This document shows, one piece after another, positions 7,168 to 13,285 of a stretch of 13,285 bases of DNA. The notes below the pieces were generated by a model. The model did not search any database, was not told the origin of the DNA, and saw only the letters and a list, made by a program, of their open reading frames with translations. The translations under genes and the position numbers were made by a program. The DNA comes from Clostridiales bacterium UBA3705. GTDB lineage: Bacteria > Bacillota_A > Clostridia > Oscillospirales > Oscillospiraceae. The stretch spans positions 1-13,285 of the forward strand of contig DFIE01000005.1 in assembly GCA_002372735.1 (NCBI GenBank). Reading direction: 5' to 3'. The stretch's first letter is position 1, and each line of letters opens with the position of its first letter.

Positions 7168-9723
7168 ATGAAGCATCGCACCATTCGCACCTTGTTGAGC
7201 CTGCTCTGCGCGGTCTGCCTGCTGCTGTCCCTGGGCGGCACCGTCCTGGCAGCGGAGGCCCCGGCAGGGGAGTTCACCTGGACCCAAAACCCGGACGGCA
7301 CCCTCACCCTCACGGGCTACACTGGCACCCGGACCAACCTCTACGTCCCCGCCGTGCTGGAGGGGCATGCCGTCACCGCCATCGGCAAGAGCTGCTTTGC
7401 CGGCCGGCTGGGCCTGCAAAAAATCCACGTTCCCGAAGGCGTTACCCGGCTGGACAGCTATGCCTTTGAGTGCTGCGCCGATCTGCAAAAGGTCTATCTG
7501 CCCGATTCTCTCATTTCCATTGGCGAGGGCGCCTTCTCCGGCTGCGCCTCCCTCAGCCTGGTGGATCTGCAGGACGGGGTGGAGTCCATCGGCGCCGGCG
7601 CGTTTCTCTGCTGTGACAACCTGGTGCAGCTGGAGCTTTCCGCAGCCCTGACCCAGCTGGGAGACTTTGCCTTTGCGGGCTGTCAGGCCCTGGCCAGCGT
7701 CCGCTTCGCCGGCAACGGCGTGACCCGCCTGCCGGACCGGCTGTTCTACGGCTGCAGCAGTTTGTCCCGGCTGCAGCTGCCCGGCGCCGTCACTGCCATC
7801 GGCAAGCGGACCTTCTCCGGCTGTGAAAAGCTGCGAAATCTGTACTTTAGTGAGCCCCTTACCGAGCTGGGAGCCTATGCCTTTGAAAACTGCGGCAGCC
7901 TTGCCGGCGTGAGCTTCACCACCCGGGTGATTCCCACCGGCCTGTTTGCCGGCTGCATGGCCCTGACCTGGTTCAGCCTGCCCGAGGGGACGGAACGCAT
8001 CGAGGCCGATGGCCTGGCCGGCGCGGGCATTGAGGATCTGACCATTCCCGCCTCTGTGACAGAGATTGCGCCCGGCGCCCTGCGGGGCATCGAGCGCCTG
8101 TCCCTGGACGAAGAGAATCCCGGCTACGTGCTCACAGACGGCTCTCTCTATACCGCCGACGGCAAGACTCTGCTGGCCTACTGCACCGCCGATCCCTGGG
8201 CGGAAGAGCCGCAAACGGAGTTTATCGTCCCCGAGGGGGTGGAGGTCATTGCCGCCTACGCCCTGGCGGAGACAGCCCTCACCTCCGTCATCCTGCCCCA
8301 GAGCCTGAAGCGGATCGACGCCAACGCCTTCAAGGATACCTATCTGGAGGATTTGCAGATCCCCGAGGGGGTCCTGGTGGACCCCGAGGCCTTTGGCCCC
8401 CAAGAGGACGGCGGCCAGGAGCCGGACGTGCCGGTGGAGCCCTCTGCCCCTGAGATCATCGGCTCTGTGGCAGGGGAGAAGAACCTCTTCCGGCCGGAGG
8501 ACTATGCCGACTACCTGGAGATCTCCAACGAGGACTTTGACGCCTGGGGTGAGCGCTACATGGCCGACTGCGCCGACCGGGGCCTTGCTCTGACGGCGCA
8601 GCGCATCCCCTATATCATCCGCTACAAGGGCGAGGTGGTGCCCCACTTTACGGCCATGACCGCCGTGCAGAATCATGACCCGGATATGTGGGCCCAGGCA
8701 GCGGAGGCCTTTGGCGACGACTTTGCCCAGATGTACCTTATGATGGACCACGGCCTGTTTACCGAGCTCAGCCGCGGCAAGATGCCGGACAATCTGGTGC
8801 TCTACAGCGGCCTGTATGACAGCCAGCTCATGGCCGCCGCCAGCACCGACACGGTGCCCACCCAGGCCCAGCTGGTGGATGCCATCGGCACCACCTTTAC
8901 CGATCCCATCATGATCAGCACAACCACCGATCCCGGTGTGGCTGCCGGCTTCGGCAACACCCTGTTTATCATCTACGCCTCCAGGCAGGCCATGGAGTCT
9001 CTCGGCGCGGTGTGCATTGATGCCGTAATCCACACCAGCGAGAAGGAGATTTTGATGAACGCCAATGCCCGCTACCGCATCCTGGACGTGGGCAACATGG
9101 CCATCACGCACCAGGAGCCCTGGGACCCCGAGCCCACCACCCTCTACCGGAGCTATGTCAAGGTGGAGCTTCTTGCCCCCGAGCCCGCTGCCCCTGTCTT
9201 TACCGACGTGCCGGACGGCGCCTTCTTCCATGACCCGGTGTACTGGGCCGCCCGCCAGGGCATCACCACCGGCACCTCCGAAACCACCTTCTCTCCCTTG
9301 GGCCGGGCCACCCGGGCCCAGGTGGTGACCTTCCTCTGGCGGGCACAGGGTGCGCCGGCCCCCGGAACCGCATCCAACCCCTTCGCCGACGTGGCCGAGG
9401 ACGCCTTCTACCGTGACGCAGTGCTCTGGGCTGCGGAACAGGGAATTACCTCCGGCACCTCCAACACCGCCTTTTCCCCGGATAAGCCCTGCACCCGGGC
9501 AGAGTTTGTCACCTTCCTGCACCGCTTTGCCGGCAGCCCGGCCCCGGTGGAGCAGGAAACCGCCTTTACCGATCTGCGGCCGGGGGCGTTTTACGTGAAC
9601 CCGGTCCTGTGGGCGGTGGAGCAGGGCATTACCACCGGCACCTCCCCGACCACCTTCGGCCCTGATCGGGTCTGCACCCGGGGCGAAGTTGTCACCTTCC
9701 TGTACCGCCATCTGGGGGAGTGA
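7168..9723 (+). CDS. Exported BspA-like LRR protein with ADP-ribosyltransferase-like domain and three SLH repeats
   Basis: The ATG has GGAGG (7155-7159) eight bases upstream. The 851-residue product has a signal peptide (residues 1-29, cut after VLAA or nearby) and about 13 BspA-type leucine-rich repeats (about 65-410) with the I-x-x-x-A-F-x-x-C-x-x-L pattern, usually surface binding modules. After a short linker, residues about 430-672 resemble an ADP-ribosyltransferase exoenzyme fold: VLYSG at 544-548, the STT strand at 584-586 followed by DPGVAAGFG, and the E625-K626-E627 motif in SEKEILMNANARYRIL. In active enzymes the first motif is Y/F-R-G and the Arg holds NAD; here it is Ser547 (codon AGC at 8806-8808). 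Three SLH repeats (about 678-850, with TRAQ, TRAE and TRGE) should hold it on the wall. A caspase-fold SLH protein gene follows 96 bp downstream. Whether it transfers ADP-ribose is open. Confidence 0.85.
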   Translation: MKHRTIRTLLSLLCAVCLLLSLGGTVLAAEAPAGEFTWTQNPDGTLTLTGYTGTRTNLYVPAVLEGHAVTAIGKSCFAGRLGLQKIHVPEGVTRLDSYAFECCADLQKVYLPDSLISIGEGAFSGCASLSLVDLQDGVESIGAGAFLCCDNLVQLELSAALTQLGDFAFAGCQALASVRFAGNGVTRLPDRLFYGCSSLSRLQLPGAVTAIGKRTFSGCEKLRNLYFSEPLTELGAYAFENCGSLAGVSFTTRVIPTGLFAGCMALTWFSLPEGTERIEADGLAGAGIEDLTIPASVTEIAPGALRGIERLSLDEENPGYVLTDGSLYTADGKTLLAYCTADPWAEEPQTEFIVPEGVEVIAAYALAETALTSVILPQSLKRIDANAFKDTYLEDLQIPEGVLVDPEAFGPQEDGGQEPDVPVEPSAPEIIGSVAGEKNLFRPEDYADYLEISNEDFDAWGERYMADCADRGLALTAQRIPYIIRYKGEVVPHFTAMTAVQNHDPDMWAQAAEAFGDDFAQMYLMMDHGLFTELSRGKMPDNLVLYSGLYDSQLMAAASTDTVPTQAQLVDAIGTTFTDPIMISTTTDPGVAAGFGNTLFIIYASRQAMESLGAVCIDAVIHTSEKEILMNANARYRILDVGNMAITHQEPWDPEPTTLYRSYVKVELLAPEPAAPVFTDVPDGAFFHDPVYWAARQGITTGTSETTFSPLGRATRAQVVTFLWRAQGAPAPGTASNPFADVAEDAFYRDAVLWAAEQGITSGTSNTAFSPDKPCTRAEFVTFLHRFAGSPAPVEQETAFTDLRPGAFYVNPVLWAVEQGITTGTSPTTFGPDRVCTRGEVVTFLYRHLGE

Positions 9724-9819
9724 CGAACGCAAAAACCGGCTGCCGGGGATCCGGCCTCAACCCTTTCCCCGGGGTGCCGCGGCAGACCCGGACACACCCA
9801 TACACAGGAGGAAGAAGCA

Positions 9820-12800
9820 ATGAGACGATGGATCTGCGCCCTGCTGGCGGCCCTGCTTGTTGTGAGCTGCGCCCCTGCTGCCCGGGCAGCGGGGCAGCCC
9901 TGCTGGCAGGCCCTTGTCCAAATTGAGACCCAGGCCCGGCAGACGCTCCTCACCCAGGACGCCGACACCCTGGCCGCGGCCTATTCCCTGCAGACCGACC
10001 GGATGATCCGTGCGGTGCAGTCCGCCCCGGACTACGTACCCGGCAGCCTGGAGCGTCACGGGGATTTCTTCTTCTGGGACACCACCGACGGCCGGGCGAA
10101 CGGCTATTCGCCCTTCCTCCGGGCGCAGCTCTGCACCGCATCCTCCGGGGTCGCTGCGGCGGCCCTGCCGGAGCTGCCCGCGTCTGACGGGGACAACCAC
10201 CCGGACAACCGGGACGTGGGGGTGTTTATTCCCTATTCCGGCTCCTATTACTTCTACCCGGAAAAGTGCATCCGGGAGGGCCAGGCCCTGGCGGACAGCA
10301 CCGGCGGCAGTCTGCGTGTCTGCACCGCCGAGACCACCAATGTGGACACCCTGGCCCAGATGCTCACCGACTGCGGCACGGTCCTGATCAACTCCCACGG
10401 GGTCACCGACTATGAGATGGGCACAGACCACGTCTCCAAGGCCAACACCTCCTATATCTGCCTGCCCACAGACCAGGGCTTCACCGCCCGAGACCAGCAG
10501 CCTGTCAAGGGCCCCTACGGCACCTATCGCCACGCCTTCTACTCCGGCACCTCTGACGACTTTGACGAGGTCTACTACTGCGTGGACGGCACCTGTATTG
10601 CCAACCATATGCAGGGCACCGCGCCCCACAGCATGGTCTGGCTGGGCTTCTGCCTGGGCATGGCCACCGAGGGCATGTACGCCCCCCTGCAGGCCAAGGG
10701 GGTAGAGGCCATGATCGGCTTCTCCGACCCGGTGGTCAGCGACACAGACCACAATTACCGGGCGGCTCTGTGTGAGTCTCTGCTGCGGGATGAGACCATG
10801 GGCCAGGCGGCGGAATACATGAAAGAAAAAGTGGGCTGCCCGGACCCCTACCAGCCCAAGGACCGCCCGGCCTATCCCATTGCCGTCTCCTCCCAGGATC
10901 CCTATCCCGGCCGGGACCATCTGACCGACGGCCAGCAGGTGCAATCCACCTGGAAGCTCTACCCGGCCCACCCCATCCAGGTCACCGTGGAGCCCGCCGG
11001 CGCCGGGGAGGCGGAGGTAGTCCGCACCCAGGTTGAGGTCACCCCCCACCGGGGCTACACTTTTGACCGCTTTGAGATCACCGCCGGAGACGCCACGGCC
11101 CTTAGGACCGGCAACCACCTGGACTTCTCCCTCTCCGGGCCCTGCGCCGTCACCGTGTATCTCACCCCCCGCACCCCTGCAGCGGTGGAGTTTCACGCCG
11201 GCCCCGGCCAGAGCGCAGCCCGGATCGAGGAGTATGTGGGCGACACCGTCCTTCTGCCGGAGCCCCAGGGCAGCCTGGATGCGGACGCCTATGTATACCA
11301 CTTTCTGGGCTGGACCACCCAGGCCCTGGACCCTGACACCCAGGATCGGCCCGCCCTTCTGCTGCCGGGGGCCAAGCTCAATCTCACCGCAGAGCAGACG
11401 GATCTCTATGCTGTATACGGTTACTTCGCCCCGGAGGACGGGCAGAGTCTCGGCCAGTTCCGCCGGGTGACCCAGGCCCCCGAGAGTTGGGCCGGGGATT
11501 ATGTGCTGACCTACCAGTCCGCCAAGGCCCTGCGGGCCGACCGCTATGTCACCGGCCAGAGCATTCTGAGCCCCCAGGCTGTGGCCTCCTGCGCCTCGGC
11601 GGGGTACTTTGTGGACGGCGACTGGCTCAACGAGGTGCCGGATGAAATCGTCTACACCTTCCTGCCCCAGACAGAGAGCACCGGCCTGCTCAAAATGAAA
11701 ACCAGCGACAACTATCTGGCCGTGCCCACCGCCAACGCCATGCTATCCACCGTCACCGACCCCGCTGCTGTGGGCACCGGCTGGCGCATGAGCTGGACCG
11801 AGGACGGCGTGCGGGTGACCAACAGCCGCTTTACAAGCCGGATTCTGCAGTACAGCCCAACCTCCTCCGGGTTCTGCACCCTGACCACCCTGCGGGGGCC
11901 CCTGACCCTCTACCTCCGGGTGCCCGGCCGGCACCTGTACACCACCTCGCCGGTCAGGCAGCAGGCAGCCCATGAACATCAGTGGGGCGCCCCGGTGTAC
12001 GCCTGGGCGGAGGACAATTCCGAAGTGACCGCCCTGCGGGTTTGTACCCTGGACGATACCCACATCCAGACGGAGACCGCCGCCGTCACCGTGCAGACCA
12101 CCCCGCCTGCCTGCGCCGCACCGGGGGCACAGCTTCTGACCGCAGCCTTTGACAACCCGGCCTTTGCCACCCAGCAGAAAACCCTGCCCCTGGAGGCTCT
12201 GGGGCACGCCTGGAGCGACTGGATCCTGGCTGCCGCGCCAAGCTGCACCGGCGCCGGGGAGCAAACCCGGACCTGTCAGCGCTGCGGCGAGACGGAATCC
12301 CAGCCCCTCGGCCCCCTGAGCCATGCCTGGGCCGCACCTGTCTACACCTGGGCCGAGGACGATTCCGAGGTCACCGCCCTGCGGGTCTGCACCCGGGATG
12401 CCGCCCACACCGAGACGGAGACCGTCCGGCCCGCCGCCCAGGTGGTGAAGCCTGCCACGCCCCAGGCAGAGGGCGAGCTGCAATACACTGCGACCTTTGC
12501 CAACCCGGCCTTTGCCCCCCAGACCAAAACCGTCCCCATCCCCAGGTCGGACGCCCCGTCGCCCACCGGGCCGGACCTGCCCTGTACCGGGGCGGAGACC
12601 TGCCCCGGCCTGGCGCAGTTTGCGGATATGCCCGCCCGGGGCACCTGGGCCCACGACGCCATCGACTGGGCCGTGGTGGAGGGCATCACCAACGGCATGG
12701 GGGCCAACCAGTTTGCCCCCCAGCGGACCATTACCCGGGCCCAGGCGGTGACCTTCCTCTGGCGGGCCGCCGGCAGGCCCGAGCCCCATACCGCCGAAAC

Positions 12801-13143
12801 GGCCTTTGCTGACGTCCAGCCCGGCAGCTATTACTACAAGCCCGTTCTCTGGGCGGTGGAGCAGGGCATCACCAACGGCAAGTCCGCAGCTGTCTTTGAC
12901 CCCGAGGGGGTCTGCACCCGGGGGCAGATTGTGACCTTCCTGCACCGCTTTGCCGGCAGGCCCGAGCCCCATACCGCCGAAACGGCCTTTGCTGACGTCC
13001 GGCCCGGCAGCTATTACTACAAGCCCATCCTCTGGGCGGTGGAGCAGGGTATCACCAACGGTGTGGGGCCCACGGCCTTTGCCCCGGAGGATGCCTGCAC
13101 CAGGGCCCAGGTGGTCACCTTCCTGTACCGGGGCGTGCGGTGA
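9820..13143 (+). CDS. Exported clan CD (caspase/CHAT/C25-like) cysteine peptidase with three SLH repeats
   Basis: AGGAGG (9806-9811) lies eight bases before the ATG; the product has 1107 residues. The signal peptide can be cut by signal peptidase I after ARA (residue 23) or read as a lipobox (VVSC). Residues about 129-345 have the caspase-fold order: strand VGVFIPY, a helix, then VLINSHG with His193, a long insert, then MVWLGFCLGM with Cys278 and a GVEAMIGF strand like the end of CHAT and gingipain-type domains. Next come a B-repeat-like domain with LGW core (about 372-535), a beta domain (about 545-705), two tandem Cys/His modules (718-905, including CQRCG) and three SLH repeats (about 925-1107). 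SLH repeats should hold the enzyme at the wall. The likely role is a surface protease acting on extracellular or neighbouring surface proteins; substrate unknown. It may share a transcript with the gene before it. Confidence 0.82.
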   Translation: MRRWICALLAALLVVSCAPAARAAGQPCWQALVQIETQARQTLLTQDADTLAAAYSLQTDRMIRAVQSAPDYVPGSLERHGDFFFWDTTDGRANGYSPFLRAQLCTASSGVAAAALPELPASDGDNHPDNRDVGVFIPYSGSYYFYPEKCIREGQALADSTGGSLRVCTAETTNVDTLAQMLTDCGTVLINSHGVTDYEMGTDHVSKANTSYICLPTDQGFTARDQQPVKGPYGTYRHAFYSGTSDDFDEVYYCVDGTCIANHMQGTAPHSMVWLGFCLGMATEGMYAPLQAKGVEAMIGFSDPVVSDTDHNYRAALCESLLRDETMGQAAEYMKEKVGCPDPYQPKDRPAYPIAVSSQDPYPGRDHLTDGQQVQSTWKLYPAHPIQVTVEPAGAGEAEVVRTQVEVTPHRGYTFDRFEITAGDATALRTGNHLDFSLSGPCAVTVYLTPRTPAAVEFHAGPGQSAARIEEYVGDTVLLPEPQGSLDADAYVYHFLGWTTQALDPDTQDRPALLLPGAKLNLTAEQTDLYAVYGYFAPEDGQSLGQFRRVTQAPESWAGDYVLTYQSAKALRADRYVTGQSILSPQAVASCASAGYFVDGDWLNEVPDEIVYTFLPQTESTGLLKMKTSDNYLAVPTANAMLSTVTDPAAVGTGWRMSWTEDGVRVTNSRFTSRILQYSPTSSGFCTLTTLRGPLTLYLRVPGRHLYTTSPVRQQAAHEHQWGAPVYAWAEDNSEVTALRVCTLDDTHIQTETAAVTVQTTPPACAAPGAQLLTAAFDNPAFATQQKTLPLEALGHAWSDWILAAAPSCTGAGEQTRTCQRCGETESQPLGPLSHAWAAPVYTWAEDDSEVTALRVCTRDAAHTETETVRPAAQVVKPATPQAEGELQYTATFANPAFAPQTKTVPIPRSDAPSPTGPDLPCTGAETCPGLAQFADMPARGTWAHDAIDWAVVEGITNGMGANQFAPQRTITRAQAVTFLWRAAGRPEPHTAETAFADVQPGSYYYKPVLWAVEQGITNGKSAAVFDPEGVCTRGQIVTFLHRFAGRPEPHTAETAFADVRPGSYYYKPILWAVEQGITNGVGPTAFAPEDACTRAQVVTFLYRGVR
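11989..12423 (+). repeat. Two diverged copies of a Cys/His module inside the protease gene
   Basis: The segments 11989-12078 and 12334-12423 encode the same pattern, P-V-Y-x-W-A-E-D-x-S-E-V-T-A-L-R-V-C followed by a D-x-x-H and an E-T pair, and each continues into an F-x-N-P-A-F-A strand. Between them is a CTGAGEQTRTCQRCG element resembling a metal-binding or disulfide knuckle. The second copy has lost the later Cys of the first (PPAC). They are probably spacer domains between the catalytic part and the SLH anchor. Confidence 0.75.
12769..13061 (+). repeat. Near-identical 110-base direct repeats in SLH repeats 2 and 3
   Basis: Copy 1 (12769-12878) and copy 2 (12952-13061) differ at only four of 110 positions and lie 183 bases (61 codons) apart, exactly one SLH unit. 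Synonymous sites are almost unchanged, which points to recent duplication or gene conversion. The first SLH repeat of the same gene (about 12610-12765) is much more diverged. Confidence 0.9.
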
Positions 13144-13150
13144 CAGCAAA

Positions 13151-13193
13151 CAAAAAGCAAGATCCCGTCATGACGGCGGAATCTTGCTTTTTG
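13151..13193 (+). terminator. Bidirectional hairpin terminator between convergent genes
   Basis: CAAAAAGCAAGAT (13151-13163) pairs with ATCTTGCTTTTTG (13181-13193); the inner part holds a second palindrome, CCGTCATGACGG. The stem has A5 on the left and T5 on the right, so it works in both directions, eight bases after the protease gene stop at 13143 and before the converging gene. Confidence 0.85.
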
Positions 13194-13204
13194 CTCCATA
13201 AGGC

Positions 13205-13285
13205 TCAGGGCTCCGCGGCATCTAGCAGCGCCTCCACCTGCTCGCGCCGCTCGTAGAGCACGCAGCCGCCCCTGTGCTCGCCGCT
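13205..13285 (-). CDS. 3' end of a leftward gene, product not recognised (partial)
   Basis: On the - strand a frame is open from the window edge to a TGA at 13205-13207, giving 26 residues that end REQVEALLDAAEP. It begins SGEHRGGCVLYERR, so it is a plausible protein C-terminus: charged, with a closing amphipathic helix. Its stop lies just outside the shared terminator in the usual convergent arrangement, and the codons are GC-rich like those of the neighbouring genes. The piece is too short to assign to a family, and a chance open frame in GC-rich DNA cannot be excluded. Confidence 0.55.
   Translation of the reverse strand, partial: SGEHRGGCVLYERREQVEALLDAAEP

Noticed and set aside
7105..9732. 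Long - strand frame of 875 codons opposite the LRR/ADP-ribosyltransferase-like gene
   Set aside because: The + strand frame has a signal peptide, LRR and SLH repeats and a ribosome site. The antisense frame is Gly/Val/His-rich with no domain pattern, as expected of GC-rich third positions mirrored on the other strand.
9724..9819. Terminator between the two SLH genes (GCCGGGGATCCGGC and CCCCGGGG palindromes)
   Set aside because: Only short five-pair stems form and no T run follows, so read-through into the protease gene is more likely.
11743..13149. Long - strand frame of 468 codons opposite the protease gene (and a similar one at 9757-11301)
   Set aside because: Same mirror effect: low-complexity Gly/Pro/Val-rich translations, while the + strand encodes clear SLH repeats and a caspase-like domain.

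Overview
The window is a stretch of chromosome from a GC-rich, Gram-positive-type bacterium, most likely a gut clostridium of the Oscillospiraceae/Ruminococcaceae kind. This is inferred from strong GGAGG ribosome binding sites, three proteins with S-layer homology (SLH) anchors, BspA-like leucine-rich repeats, InlB-type B-repeats and no outer-membrane genes. No rRNA, tRNA, CRISPR array, transposase or integrase was seen. All complete genes read left to right; one gene fragment at the right edge reads leftward.

Region 1 (1-6387): the 3' part of a giant surface protein gene, which enters from the left already open. It runs SLH repeat, a 24-fold Pro-x-x stalk, a beta-sandwich-like module, B-repeat-like domains interrupted by an AT-rich Tyr/Asn-rich segment, and a C-terminal part resembling a carbohydrate-binding module. 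It is followed by a perfect hairpin without a T-tract, a small acidic lipoprotein gene and an 82-residue orphan gene, and then a strong bidirectional-type hairpin. The two small genes and the middle of the giant gene are far more AT-rich than the rest.

Region 2 (6388-7053): a self-contained transcription unit with a consensus promoter (TTGACA, 17 bp, TATAGT), a short peptide deformylase-family gene lacking the usual motif-I glutamine, and a textbook intrinsic terminator.

Region 3 (7097-13193): an extended -10 promoter precedes two exported proteins, each carrying three C-terminal SLH repeats. The first joins a BspA-like LRR domain to what looks like an ADP-ribosyltransferase domain. It has an STT motif and an E-K-E motif, but Ser where the NAD-binding Arg is expected. 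The second carries a clan CD (caspase/CHAT/C25-like) cysteine peptidase domain with a His in S-H-G and a Cys 85 residues later, followed by accessory beta domains and Cys/His repeats. The genes are 96 bp apart with no clear terminator between them, so they may be co-transcribed. A shared hairpin then separates them from the converging gene at the right edge.

Together this looks like a cell-surface locus: a long adhesin-like fibre plus a wall-anchored pair of a putative ADP-ribosyltransferase-like effector and a putative caspase-like protease. The pairing and its function are inference; the domain calls rest on motifs read by eye, with no database search.
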